Positions 36,939 through 45,995 of a stretch of DNA of 64,000 nucleotides are shown piece after piece; position 1 is the first letter of the stretch; every line of letters begins with the position of its first letter. A model generated the notes under the pieces. It saw nothing but the letters and a program-made list of their open reading frames with translations, ran no database searches and was not told the DNA's origin. The stretch comes from Acidihalobacter prosperus (GTDB lineage: Bacteria > Pseudomonadota > Gammaproteobacteria > DSM-5130 > Acidihalobacteraceae), in NCBI RefSeq assembly GCF_000754095.2, contig NZ_JQSG02000002.1, positions 500,465 through 564,464 of the forward strand, written 5' to 3'. Made by a program: the position numbers and the translations under genes.

Positions 36939-37785
36939 AATGATAACCACGGCGGGCCACGCCTGCCGGGTGCCGATTTTCGCCCCCGTGCGCCGGGTCG
37001 GGCGCGGCCTAGTGAGACAGCGCGTCGAATCCGCCTGGGGGCATGCGACCATCACCGGCCATCTGGGCCAGCGCGAGCGCGACGCACTCGACTCAGTGTG
37101 CGAGGCGGCTCAGGCGTGGCGCCCGGAGTCCACGGGCGACGTGACCGCCCTGGTGGACTCCGCCCGACTGCGGGCCAGCCTGGGCTGGGATCGATGGAAA
37201 TATTCGCAGATCAGGGACGCCCTGCGCGCGCTACGTGCCGCCGAGATCGAGCTCATCATCCACGGTGAGCGATCAGAGTGGAGTGGGATCATCACCCACA
37301 TTGTCGAGGCCGGCGACCCCCCGCCGGAGCGAGTGGGATCACGGTCGCGCTGGAGAACCGCGCCGCCGGTTCCTGAGCCTGGCCGTACATCGCCCAGGGA
37401 CGGGATGATGTGGGAAATCACGATCTCGCGGGCATGGATTGCGCTTATGCGGCGGTTGCAAGTACGTTACCCGGCGGCCGTATTCCACATGCGTTACGGC
37501 GTAAGCCAGGCCGCCGCCCGCTTCATACTGTCCCACAAGCCGGGCGCGACAATGCGGATCGATACCGTGCTTGACGCCGTGGGCGTGCAGAGCAGAGACC
37601 GGGCCCGCGCACGGCGCGAACTCGCCGCCGATGCGTCGCTCATGGCAACGGCTGGCGTTCACATCGACTGGGCGGCTGGCGTCATGACGACGCACCCAGC
37701 CCCGGAGACGACGCGCCCAGCCCCGGAGACGACGCGCCCAGCCCCGGAAAATACGCGCCCAGCCCCGGAGCCTATAGATCTATAG
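36922..37785 (+). CDS. putative replication initiator (RepC/Rep-like)
   Basis: This 287-residue basic protein appears to have two winged-helix-like halves: one around WGHATITGHLGQRERDALDSV...SARLRASLGWDRWKYSQIRDAL, and one around ITISRAWIALMRRL...AAARFILSHKPGATMRIDTVLDAVG. That is the layout of plasmid initiators such as IncQ RepC. The match is by architecture, not by signature motif. The last 30 residues are four TTRPAPE-like units coded by 21-bp repeats. It overlaps the helicase gene and is followed at once by palindromes and a hairpin, consistent with an adjacent origin. Confidence 0.55.
   Translation: MTRHGEMITTAGHACRVPIFAPVRRVGRGLVRQRVESAWGHATITGHLGQRERDALDSVCEAAQAWRPESTGDVTALVDSARLRASLGWDRWKYSQIRDALRALRAAEIELIIHGERSEWSGIITHIVEAGDPPPERVGSRSRWRTAPPVPEPGRTSPRDGMMWEITISRAWIALMRRLQVRYPAAVFHMRYGVSQAAARFILSHKPGATMRIDTVLDAVGVQSRDRARARRELAADASLMATAGVHIDWAAGVMTTHPAPETTRPAPETTRPAPENTRPAPEPIDL
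37687..37770 (+). repeat. four 21-bp tandem repeats
   Basis: Units at 37687, 37708, 37729 and 37750; the first two differ at one position and the last two by a few more. Core is CGCGCCCAGCCCCGGAG. They encode the C-terminal repeats of the putative initiator and abut two palindromes, so they may double as iterons. Confidence 0.75.
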
Positions 37786-37839
37786 GCCCTATAGGCCTAT
37801 AGGAGGCAGCCGCCGCCGCTTGCGGGCGCGGCGGCTGCC
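37771..37839. other. palindromes plus 12-bp hairpin: candidate replication origin
   Basis: Two 16-bp perfect palindromes, CCTATAGATCTATAGG (37771-37786) and CCTATAGGCCTATAGG (37788-37803), are followed by arms 37805-37816 and 37828-37839 that pair perfectly across 11 bases. No T tract follows, so simple termination is unlikely. From 37840 to 38150 there is only the doubtful small gene on the minus strand. Confidence 0.5.
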
Positions 37840-37901
37840 AGAGGCCAGAGGTCGACAAATAGCCGTCTTCGGCCGCGTCCAGGCCCCATCCGCTTGGCTG
37901 A

Positions 37902-38165
37902 TCAACCACGGCCCAACTCCTTCATCTGCGTGACGCCACCAAACACCGGCCCGGTCTCCCGTACCCGACCGTTACCCGTCAATGCACTGACCTGACCGTA
38001 CAACTCCTTCGCACTCCACTCCGCTCGCTGCTCCATCCTTATCGCTTCGCCCATGATCTCGCTTCGACGACCCTCGCATTCCAGCAACCTCACGACCACC
38101 GTATCCACATCCCGCGCGGCATCCTTGACCCCGAATACGCCCGCGCCAGTCCAAATATTTTCCAA
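37902..38165 (-). CDS. possible small helical protein
   Basis: An 87-residue frame starts at TTG 38165 with a weak GGGAA upstream. The first codons overlap repeat A (the sequence begins ENIWTGAG). The middle is amphipathic helix-like (ECEGRRSEIMGEAIRMEQRAEWSAKEL is in range). At repeat B the equivalent minus-strand frame begins KNIWAMGAL but stops after 25 codons at 44365. Unrecognised; it may not be a gene. Confidence 0.35.
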   Translation of the reverse strand: MENIWTGAGVFGVKDAARDVDTVVVRLLECEGRRSEIMGEAIRMEQRAEWSAKELYGQVSALTGNGRVRETGPVFGGVTQMKELGRG

Positions 38166-38244
38166 TTAATTTCCCGCTAAACCCCGCTTTAACCCACTTT
38201 AATACACGCTTAAAAACTCGTTTGCAATTGTTAGCAAATAGGGG
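38151..38244 (+). repeat. 94-bp direct repeat, copy A
   Basis: Matches 44428-44521 with six mismatches, including a 59-bp identical core (38168-38226). It lies upstream of the 38330 gene. Exactly 36 bases after it both copies have an AGACAGCYGGTTAA sequence, so promoter and operator architecture was copied together. Confidence 0.9.
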
Positions 38245-38329
38245 GTTTTTTCACCTTATAGCTCATGGTCTAATTAGCCAAGACAGCCGGTTAAGCTGGC
38301 TGTTTTGAGCGAAGCACTCGGAGGTTCTC

Positions 38330-38995
38330 ATGACCATGACTTTGACTATCGATAAAGAATTGCCTGATGAAACGGTCGCGCCGTTGTATTTCCGCTTTGA
38401 TGGCGCGTTTGAACCCGGGCTGGCGCATTTGTGCCTGACCGAAAATGGCCATGTTTTTTTTGCGACGAACGGCGAACCGGGCGGCGGAGTACCGATGCAT
38501 GTCCATGAAAAGCGAACGCTGCAATGGAGTGTGTCACCTTATCTGAACCGCGAAAGGGCGCTTGCGCTGCTGGATGACTCCGGCCTTCAGGCCGCGTTGG
38601 AGCGAGTGCATCGTGGTCATTCCGTGCATAGGCGCGCTTGTGGGCCGACAGATGTGAGCTTTACTGAAGACGCCAAGGCGGCTACACAGGACGTACAAGC
38701 TATCCTCGATCTCGCGTGCGCCGAGCCTGAGAATTTGGTGCAGGTGTGGGATCTGGACGACTGGCTATTCTCTAATGGGCTGCACGAGGCTTGGCCTGCA
38801 GACGTACCGCTCGATAAGGCGTGTGAAGCGCTGGAACTGGCGGCGGTGGAAGATGAGCCTCATGCCCACGTCAGCGGAGCCTCGAAGGCAAACATTCGAG
38901 ACAGCTTGATCGACCGCGTCACGTGGTGCGAAGACATCGAGGACCTGACTGGCGAGCATCTGAAGACACGCCTAGAAAATCGCCCAAGCGACTAG
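38330..38995 (+). CDS. element-borne protein of unknown function
   Basis: I do not recognise this 221-residue protein. It is acidic, without signal peptide or membrane helix. It starts with a strand-rich region (TLTIDKELPDETVAPLYFRFDG, then HVFFATNGEPGGGVPMHVHEKR) and continues with helical acidic segments. GGAGG lies five bases before the ATG at 38330. It has its own repeat-A promoter and a terminator. It is convergent with the Type ISP gene. It could be an anti-restriction or regulatory protein, but nothing in it shows that. Confidence 0.65.
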   Translation: MTMTLTIDKELPDETVAPLYFRFDGAFEPGLAHLCLTENGHVFFATNGEPGGGVPMHVHEKRTLQWSVSPYLNRERALALLDDSGLQAALERVHRGHSVHRRACGPTDVSFTEDAKAATQDVQAILDLACAEPENLVQVWDLDDWLFSNGLHEAWPADVPLDKACEALELAAVEDEPHAHVSGASKANIRDSLIDRVTWCEDIEDLTGEHLKTRLENRPSD

Positions 38996-39022
38996 CATCA
39001 TAACGACGAAAAACGAAAACGT

Positions 39023-39046
39023 GGCCGGGATACACCGGCCTTTTTT
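39023..39046 (+). terminator. rho-independent terminator
   Basis: GGCCGG (39023-39028) pairs with CCGGCC (39035-39040), followed by six T. It ends the 38330 transcript. Confidence 0.8.
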
Positions 39047-39195
39047 GCGCCTGGTGTATTGCTCCAAAGCCAAAAACAAACAAAGATCGCGGCGCGGCGG
39101 CTGCCGGTGCCCGACGCAAGTTCTGCGACGCAAACGCGAGGCCGCTGACGCTGACGCTGAACCGTATTAGTTTGATTGATAATTGACATGTTTAG

Positions 39196-42100
39196 TCATC
39201 TTTCTCTTAAGTTTTCGTCTAACTTCGGTAGGCGTTTAACAAGCCGCTGCGTCTCCACGCTCACTCGCACTACCCGCTTGACCAGATCGACGATGTAGCG
39301 CGGATCGTTGTGTTCGTCACACCACAGGTTCGGGTCGTTCTTGATACTGCTGTCCTTGGCTGTCGTGACCTGATAGCGCTCCATCACCCATTCAATCGCG
39401 GACTTGCCGTTGACGACATACTCGAATGCCTCTGGCGGGATGCCTTCCAGGGTCAGTTCGCTGTTGTAGATGATCTTGGATTTGTCCTTCTTGCTGGGAA
39501 ACCGCATCTTCGCCACGCGGTAATTCGGCTGTTCAGGAGCATCCAGCAGACCGTGCTGCTTCTGTTTGTAGCGCTCTTCCAGCGGCCACGGCTCAATCGT
39601 TTCATAGTTCAGGTGCAGGTCGGCCAGCTTGCGGCCCGCCGAGGCAAATGCCCTGAACGTCTCGATGCTGGCAGGCTTAGGAATACGGGGCAGCATGCGC
39701 TTGAGGTCGGCGGCATACTGCTGCCGATACTCCGGCGAGTGCAGCAGTCCGTAGACGTGATAGAACAGGTCTTCTTTGGTGATCGAGTCGTCACCGTAAT
39801 GCTTGCGATAGGCTTCCAGGGCTTCGTCTGTGATTCCATCACGGCGCACGTAGCCGTCACTGTCTGGGACGGCGTCATCCTGCTGCTGGAACAGGTCTGA
39901 ATCGCCGGATGGTCTATCTTTGTCCGTTTTTTCGTAGACATATAGAGGGAAAAATTGACCTGCCTGAATCAGATTCAAGTCTGGAACACAATCTACTATC
40001 AAGCACGAATAATCCTTGGTTACTCCAACGCCAGATACTGAGATCGCCAGATTCTGGTGACGCGGTGTTGGGAATAGGCGTGGCATCTGATACACCATGT
40101 CGTTCAGGCGACGATTGAAATACGACCACGCTTTCGTAAACGGCCTATAAATACTCATCACAACAGAGTTCTGCTCAAGGTCGTATTTCCGTCCACGTTC
40201 GGCATCGGACTTCAAGCCACGCGACCACTTGATCCGCTTTGGATCGCTGTCCACGATGGTATCGACATCCGGCTTTTCCGTCGCTCCAGCACATGCGGCA
40301 GCGTAGCGGTCTACCTCGGTGTTATAGTTGTCGATCATTCGCCGCATGTTGCTCTCAAGCGCCACACGCGAGAAGTTGTAGGCCCAGTCGTCGCGGCTTG
40401 TTGAGATTCCACGCGAGTATGTCTCGAAGATCGTTGCAGCGTCTTTGTCGCTCTTGTCTCCAAGCGCCACGAACCCCTCAAACTCCGGATTCCGCTGATT
40501 GATCCAGTCACCCGCCTCATTCGGCGTGATGCGCGTCCACGGCACCTTGTCGACGCTGCCAAAGTCCGCAATGCGGCTGAGCTTTTCTTCACGATCCAGA
40601 TAATCACCGATGTCTCGATAGAACAACTCACATGGGCCGGTATGCGCAGGGTTTTTCACCATCAAGATAATCGCTACCGTGTTGCGTGAACCCGACCCAA
40701 ACACCTTGCCGCCTTCTTTTCGAGAAAGTTCACCAGCAGTGCGCTGATTTCCTCTCAAATTAAACACATACAGATGGCTGAATTCCTGTGTCAGGCGCTT
40801 GCGCAGTCCATCTGCCGTGTTGCCGTCGATGAAGGAGCCGTTCGTCACAAAGGCGACCACGCCCTCCTTGCCGATACGGTCAGAGGCCCAGCGCATCGCC
40901 TTGATTTCGGATGCGTAGAGGCTGTTCTTGTTTATCGCAGACGACTGTGCCGCATAGGTTACGCGGATACGCTCATCCAGCTTCGGGTATGCCTGATTCT
41001 GGTTGTTATCGTTGGCGCTTGTCTGTCCGGCGGAATACGGCGGATTGCCGATCACCACCCGGATGGGCTGCTTCTTCTGCCGTTCAACCCGCTCGGCGTT
41101 CTCTCTGGAGAACCCACCCTCCAGATGATCACTCTGATCAGCCTCGTACATCTGGAACGTATCCGTCAGCACGATGCCATCGAACGGCGCATTCTTGCCG
41201 CTCACGCCGTGATAGGCCGTCTCGATATTGACCGCTGCCACATAGTAGGCCAGCAGCACGATTTCATTGGCGTGTAGTTCGTTCCGATATTTGCGCTCTA
41301 TGTCGTCTGGCTTGATAAGACCAGATTGCAGCAGGCGCACGATGAACGTGCCCGTTCCCACAAAGGGATCGATGATCTGCACGTCAGGCGACGATACGCT
41401 AATGCCGAAGTGCTTGTTCAGGACAGCCTCGACGCTGTGAACAATGAAGTCCACCGGCTCGATAGGCGTGTAGACGATGCCCAGCCGCTCGGCCATGCGT
41501 GGGAAGGCATTGTTAAAGAAGGTGTCGTACAGGTTCTTGATGATTTCCTGACGAGACTTGTCGCTCTTGGCGAGCGCCACGCGGCCGCGCACGTTATCGT
41601 AGAACCGTTCCAGATCGTCCGTTTCGCTGTCCACGCCATGATCATCGACGTGATCGATGATTCGCTGCATGGCTTGGGAGATGGGGTTGTCGTCCGAAAA
41701 TCCGCGTCCCTCGAACAGTGCATCGAACACCGGGCGGGTGATGATGTGCTGGGCCAGCATCTCGATGGCTTCTTCCTCTGAGATACCGGGATTGATGTTC
41801 TTGCGTAGCCCCTTGAGGTAGGCGTTGAACGCCTTGCGCCCGTTGCTGTAGGGCCGCTCGATCAGCTTTTCGATGCGTTGGGTGATCCTGTGGGCGATCT
41901 GGGCCACGCTCTTGGCCCATTCGGCCCAATACTCACGGTCGCCCAGCTTGCGCGGGATCGCGGCGTACACGGCCTGCTGGATGTCCTCGACAGGAACAAG
42001 AGGAATGTCCAGCGGAAGCTGCCCGCCGCCTCCCTCGCTGCCTTTGCCTCCTTTGCCTCGCCCAATGACCTTGATGCGCCGCCGGAACTCCGCTTCATCG

Positions 42101-44064
42101 ACCAGGCGTTCATCATGCGCCCGCAGCGCCTTGATGACTTTCCAGATGCCCTTAAACTGCGGATTACTCTCAAGATAACTGTTGTAGTCCTTGACCTTTT
42201 TTGTCGGGATCGCGACCGGCAGGATGATGTACCCATACTGCTTATCGGGCGCTTTGCGCATGACGCGGCCGACCGACTGCACGATGTCCACAATGGATTC
42301 TCGGGTGTCGAAGAACACCACGGCATCGAGCGCCGGCACGTCCACACCTTCGGACAAACACCGGGCATTGGACAGGATGCGGCACTGGCCTGCGTCGGGT
42401 TCATCCTTGAGCCAGTCCAGTTCGTCCTTGCGCCGGGCCATGTTCATGGTGCCGTCCACATGATGTAATGTGGCATTCACCATGCTGTCGTCGTCTTCGT
42501 GCTCCTGGCGGTAGAGCCTGACCAGATCGGCAAAGACTTTCGTGGCCTCATGGGACGCCTTGATCGACTTTGAGAACGCCACGGCCCGGCGCATCGGCGC
42601 GGTGTCTTCCTCCAGATCGCTGACTTCGCCATCGTCGATGACTTTCAGGCCCTGCTTGGATAACCCCTTCCAGCTACCGATGATGCGCGTGGCAAAGTCG
42701 ATGTCCACGGCATTTTTCTCGTCGATCTTGTAGGCGTTGTTGAAACTGTTGGCGACCGATGCCATGCGGTCTTCGTCCACCGCGACGATCAGCACCTTGT
42801 ACTCGGCCAGCAAGTCGCGCTGCACGGCCTGCCCGAAGCTCAGGCGATAGAACTCGGTGCCAAAAGTGGCCTCATCGTCCATGGAATAGAGTACGGCGTT
42901 CTTCTCACCGGCTTTGGTTTTGCTCGCTTCGGCGAAGATGCGCGGCGTCGCCGTCATGTAGAGGCGCTTGCTGGCCCGCAGCACGGCATTGTCATGGACT
43001 TTCACGAAATCGGACGCATCTTCCTTGGGAAGCGTCAGTCCGGTGGTTCGGTGGGCCTCATCGCAGATCACCAGATCGAAGGCCGGCAGACCGCCGCTGC
43101 GCTGCGCGTCGATGACGACCTGAATCGACTGGTACGTGGAGAAAACCACACGGCGGCGCGTGTGGCGTTGCCCAGCCTGAACGATGGCGCGGCCCAGCCG
43201 GCGCGCATCCGTGGTGGCCGGATACGCCAGTTCCGCCGTCTTGATGTCCTCTTCCTCGCGGCCCACGCGCGAGTCGGAGCACACCACGAAGGCATCGAAG
43301 GGCTGTTCGGCTTCGGCTGACCATTCACGCAGGGTCTGCGATACCAAGGTGATGGAGGGCGCAAGGAACAGCGTCAGGCCGGTATCGGGCGTAACGGTTT
43401 CGTTCAGACGCAGCGCGGTGAAGGTCTTGCCGGTGCCGCAGGCCATGATGAGCTTGCCCCGATCAAGCCCGGCGAAGCCGTCCACGGTTTCGCGGATGGC
43501 CTCCTCCTGATGCTCGCGCAGGTGCTTGCGCGTCCGGCGCTTCATCTGCTCCGGTTTGAGGACATCCAGCTCTGACCAATCGACGGGGGCTTCCGCGAGG
43601 TCTTCGCGATACAGAATGCCGAAGTTCGGTTGATCCGCAATGACGCCTTCCGCGCCTTTGCCCAGCCGAGCCGTTGTGCTGACGAACAGCCGGTAGGCGA
43701 AGGACTGCTCTATGCCGTCAACGGTGAAGACCTTGGCGCTGTCGGCGAGGAAGGACGAGACGTGCGCCTTGTCGAGCGTCGAGCCGGCGTCGTAGAACTT
43801 GCACTGGATCGCCCAGAAGGTGCCCTCGTGCGTTTGGCCGACCAGATCGATGCCGGTGTTGTCGGCTTTCCAGTCGGCGGGACGTTGCGGCCACTCCGCC
43901 CAGGTCCAGACGTGGGCGAGCGTGTTGGCATAGGTCGGGTCGGTCTTGAGGTACTGGACGATCAGGCGTTCAAACAGCTTGCCTTTGTGGAGTTCGTCAT
44001 GGGATCGAGCGCGTAAGTTATCCAGAACTGCATCGATGGAATCTGGCCGTGCCGCTTCGTCCAT
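39196..44064 (-). CDS. Type ISP restriction-modification enzyme
   Basis: This 1622-residue single polypeptide cuts and methylates DNA, like LlaGI/LlaBIII (about 1600 residues). Residues 1-160 form an Mrr-type nuclease with GIDLVG (Asp73) and QCK (Gln87, Lys89). Residues 200-640 form an SF2 helicase: ACGTGKT at 208-214, DEAH at 335-338, MTATPRIF, and QSVGRVMRKA. Residues 860-1010 form an N6-adenine methyltransferase: motif I IIDPFVGTGTF at 897-907 and NPPY at 1007-1010. The remaining 600 residues should recognise the target sequence. It needs no partner for restriction. It is the element's defence cargo, on the opposite strand to its neighbours. Confidence 0.93.
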   Translation of the reverse strand: MDEAARPDSIDAVLDNLRARSHDELHKGKLFERLIVQYLKTDPTYANTLAHVWTWAEWPQRPADWKADNTGIDLVGQTHEGTFWAIQCKFYDAGSTLDKAHVSSFLADSAKVFTVDGIEQSFAYRLFVSTTARLGKGAEGVIADQPNFGILYREDLAEAPVDWSELDVLKPEQMKRRTRKHLREHQEEAIRETVDGFAGLDRGKLIMACGTGKTFTALRLNETVTPDTGLTLFLAPSITLVSQTLREWSAEAEQPFDAFVVCSDSRVGREEEDIKTAELAYPATTDARRLGRAIVQAGQRHTRRRVVFSTYQSIQVVIDAQRSGGLPAFDLVICDEAHRTTGLTLPKEDASDFVKVHDNAVLRASKRLYMTATPRIFAEASKTKAGEKNAVLYSMDDEATFGTEFYRLSFGQAVQRDLLAEYKVLIVAVDEDRMASVANSFNNAYKIDEKNAVDIDFATRIIGSWKGLSKQGLKVIDDGEVSDLEEDTAPMRRAVAFSKSIKASHEATKVFADLVRLYRQEHEDDDSMVNATLHHVDGTMNMARRKDELDWLKDEPDAGQCRILSNARCLSEGVDVPALDAVVFFDTRESIVDIVQSVGRVMRKAPDKQYGYIILPVAIPTKKVKDYNSYLESNPQFKGIWKVIKALRAHDERLVDEAEFRRRIKVIGRGKGGKGSEGGGGQLPLDIPLVPVEDIQQAVYAAIPRKLGDREYWAEWAKSVAQIAHRITQRIEKLIERPYSNGRKAFNAYLKGLRKNINPGISEEEAIEMLAQHIITRPVFDALFEGRGFSDDNPISQAMQRIIDHVDDHGVDSETDDLERFYDNVRGRVALAKSDKSRQEIIKNLYDTFFNNAFPRMAERLGIVYTPIEPVDFIVHSVEAVLNKHFGISVSSPDVQIIDPFVGTGTFIVRLLQSGLIKPDDIERKYRNELHANEIVLLAYYVAAVNIETAYHGVSGKNAPFDGIVLTDTFQMYEADQSDHLEGGFSRENAERVERQKKQPIRVVIGNPPYSAGQTSANDNNQNQAYPKLDERIRVTYAAQSSAINKNSLYASEIKAMRWASDRIGKEGVVAFVTNGSFIDGNTADGLRKRLTQEFSHLYVFNLRGNQRTAGELSRKEGGKVFGSGSRNTVAIILMVKNPAHTGPCELFYRDIGDYLDREEKLSRIADFGSVDKVPWTRITPNEAGDWINQRNPEFEGFVALGDKSDKDAATIFETYSRGISTSRDDWAYNFSRVALESNMRRMIDNYNTEVDRYAAACAGATEKPDVDTIVDSDPKRIKWSRGLKSDAERGRKYDLEQNSVVMSIYRPFTKAWSYFNRRLNDMVYQMPRLFPTPRHQNLAISVSGVGVTKDYSCLIVDCVPDLNLIQAGQFFPLYVYEKTDKDRPSGDSDLFQQQDDAVPDSDGYVRRDGITDEALEAYRKHYGDDSITKEDLFYHVYGLLHSPEYRQQYAADLKRMLPRIPKPASIETFRAFASAGRKLADLHLNYETIEPWPLEERYKQKQHGLLDAPEQPNYRVAKMRFPSKKDKSKIIYNSELTLEGIPPEAFEYVVNGKSAIEWVMERYQVTTAKDSSIKNDPNLWCDEHNDPRYIVDLVKRVVRVSVETQRLVKRLPKLDENLRER

Positions 44065-44427
44065 TGCGCATCCCCTTGGCGGTTGACTCTATGTGTCTAA
44101 GGGCGCCAAGGATACATCAAACGACGTTTGCTCACGGCAGCGAGGCAGCACAGTCCGAGACAGCCCGAGGCAGCCCGAGTCCTCGTTCTTCGCGGCCTTC
44201 ATTCATTCTAGTGTTGATCGAGAAAGCGTCTACCTCCCTGTCCGCTGTCGGCCATATTGTCCCCAGCATGTCCTGTCCCTGCGTATGTGGTGTCAATCAT
44301 GCTGCTGTTGACGTGGATAGGCCGTGATTTCTTTCCCCTGACGGTCACAGCGATGATCGTCGAGCTAGGTGCTTCCTGCCAAGGACAAAATCTCGGCTGA
44401 ACATTGGTGCGCCAGCGCGCCCATCGC
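44065..44427. other. non-coding stretch upstream of the Type ISP gene
   Basis: No convincing gene. It holds three 10-bp units CAGYCCGAGR at 44151-44180. On the minus strand a short KNIWAMGAL... frame runs from 44442 to 44365. The promoter of the restriction gene must lie here or just beyond; no clear -35/-10 pair stands out. Confidence 0.4.
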
Positions 44428-44521
44428 CCAAATATTTTTCAAAAAATTTCCCGCTAAACCCCGCTTTAACCCACTTTAATACACGCTTAAAAACTCGTTT
44501 GCAGGCGTTAGCAAATAGGGG
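44428..44521 (+). repeat. 94-bp direct repeat, copy B
   Basis: The 59-bp core is 44445-44503. GTTTGCAGGCGTTAGC here differs in three central bases from copy A. It precedes the secreted-protein gene, with the conserved AGACAGCTGGTTAA at 44558. Confidence 0.9.
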
Positions 44522-44608
44522 ATTTGTTCGCGTGCTCGCTTCTTAAATAATCAGTTCAGACAGCTGGTTAAACCTGCTGCATGAATGAAATTATTAAGGA
44601 GCCAAAAA

Positions 44609-45502
44609 ATGAAAAATCTTCAAATGTTCGTCGCCTCCGCCGCCATGGCGGCTGCCATCCCCGCCGCGCATGCTGGGACGACCGACCACGTTTCAATTTT
44701 CGCTGGCGATGCCAGCCAGGGTGCGGTGTTTTCTCAGACCTGGGGAAATCCCTCCTTTGGCCCCTGGGCGCGAGTGGGCAGCACCATCAAGAGCTTTTCT
44801 GCTCCTCCCTCCCTTAGCTCCTGTCCTCCTCGATGCCTGACCGGAGTGGTGTTTTTGACCGGCACCACTACCCCGCCCCCTTCCCGCCGGTCGGCTCAGG
44901 GATCGGCCGATGCGACTGTCAACGGAACGATTGGCTTTGCTTATCTGCCGCTGGTGGACCTGGGCAGCGGCTTCAATGGAGGCCTGTCCGGGTCGATCTC
45001 ACCGACCCTGACGATCACCCAGCAGGCCAAGGCCCTGGGTGGGCTGGGCTTCACCGGGCGCCTCGATCTGGCGGACGGCTTCGCCCAGGCCCGGCGCGCG
45101 GGCTGGCGTCTTGAGCAAGTACAGGCCCCGGTGACGGTGTCGGCCGGCGTGCGCTACATCCCTTTGATAGGCATGGATTATCTGTCCGCCAGCGTGGGCG
45201 AAATCCAGCCGCAAGGCCCGGCCGCTCCCCGTGCGCGCGGGGTGGTCGCCTCTCTGGTCATCCATGCCCCGCGGTGGAATGCGAAGGTCTCCGCCCAGCG
45301 CCTGCCGGGCGGCAGCGAGATTCCCCTGGCTTATCAGCCGGTCGGCCCGGCGCGGCTGGTGGGAGACAGCTATGCCTCGCAGGTGGTGGCCGTGTCTGGT
45401 GCGTGGAAGGTGCCGGACGGTGCGGTGGTCACTGCCACCGCCGCAGACGTGGACGGCGGCAAAGACATGCAGGTGGAGATGGGCGTGCGGATGCGATTTT
45501 AA
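44609..45502 (+). CDS. secreted protein of unknown function
   Basis: This 297-residue protein has a signal peptide (MKNLQMFVASAAMAAAIPAA then HAG). After it comes a low-complexity Ser/Pro/Cys stretch, then a beta-strand-rich body (GTIGFAYLPLVDLGSGFNGG, TLTITQQAKALGG, MQVEMGVRMRF). The C-terminal phenylalanine and alternating pattern resemble outer-membrane or surface proteins. AAGGAG is eight bases before the ATG at 44609. It is the first gene of the transfer-type gene run that follows. No family is recognised. Confidence 0.7.
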   Translation: MKNLQMFVASAAMAAAIPAAHAGTTDHVSIFAGDASQGAVFSQTWGNPSFGPWARVGSTIKSFSAPPSLSSCPPRCLTGVVFLTGTTTPPPSRRSAQGSADATVNGTIGFAYLPLVDLGSGFNGGLSGSISPTLTITQQAKALGGLGFTGRLDLADGFAQARRAGWRLEQVQAPVTVSAGVRYIPLIGMDYLSASVGEIQPQGPAAPRARGVVASLVIHAPRWNAKVSAQRLPGGSEIPLAYQPVGPARLVGDSYASQVVAVSGAWKVPDGAVVTATAADVDGGKDMQVEMGVRMRF

Positions 45503-45509
45503 CAGCCAA

Positions 45510-45532
45510 CCCGCCCGGCAAAACCGGGCGGG
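45510..45532 (+). terminator. strong hairpin after the secreted-protein gene
   Basis: CCCGCCCGG, loop CAAAA, CCGGGCGGG: nine perfect pairs directly after the stop. There is no T tract, so it may be a processing or attenuator structure, not a full terminator. Confidence 0.55.
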
Positions 45533-45601
45533 ACTTGCGTTATTCGGAAATTCTGGAAAATGGCAGTAGGTAATTTTTAGGTAATTTTTGAGGGTTTCGT
45601 C

Positions 45602-45949
45602 ATGGCGTTCTACCGCACGGATTTTTACCAAAACCTTCCCACTCCCGGCGACCGCGCGGACGCGTTCGACCAGTGGCTGGCAAGCCAGCGAGGACCCGTC
45701 CACCCCGTGATCCAGCGGGTCGTGGAGAAGTCCAGGCAGGGGCGGTACGACGCAGAGCAAGAAATGATGCTGTGGGGGCCGTGGGCGCGATTTTTGGAGA
45801 TTTTGAAAATCAGAAATTTGCGCTGGTGGCACCTGCATGGCGGGCCGTGTCGGCAGGTGACGCATATCACCCATACCCCCCGCGCGCGCGGTTGGGGATG
45901 GGCTGCGGTGATCGGGCTGGCAATGCTGCTCGCACCGATCTTCTCGTGA
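45602..45949 (+). CDS. small protein with a C-terminal membrane helix
   Basis: This 115-residue protein is not recognised. A soluble N-terminal part (TDFYQNLPTPGDRADAFDQWLAS, then a helical EEK...RYDAEQEMMLWGPWARFLEIL) is followed by a C-terminal hydrophobic helix (WGWAAVIGLAMLLAPIF). The topology is that of a tail-anchored protein. It lies in the transfer-associated gene run. Confidence 0.6.
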   Translation: MAFYRTDFYQNLPTPGDRADAFDQWLASQRGPVHPVIQRVVEKSRQGRYDAEQEMMLWGPWARFLEILKIRNLRWWHLHGGPCRQVTHITHTPRARGWGWAAVIGLAMLLAPIFS

Positions 45950-45995
45950 TTTTCTATGACGTGGATTCCGTCATATCAAATAGGTGGTGAATGAC

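Noticed and set aside
37687..37770. CRISPR-like array
   Set aside because: Repeats are adjacent 21-bp units without spacers, lie in a coding frame, and no cas genes are present.
39196..44064. DISARM or Type I restriction system
   Set aside because: One polypeptide contains nuclease, helicase and methylase in the Type ISP order; no separate HsdS/HsdM or DISARM partners exist nearby.
44049..44327. Plus-strand frame upstream of the Type ISP gene
   Set aside because: Low-complexity Arg/Ser/Pro composition, overlaps the ISP start and has no ribosome site.
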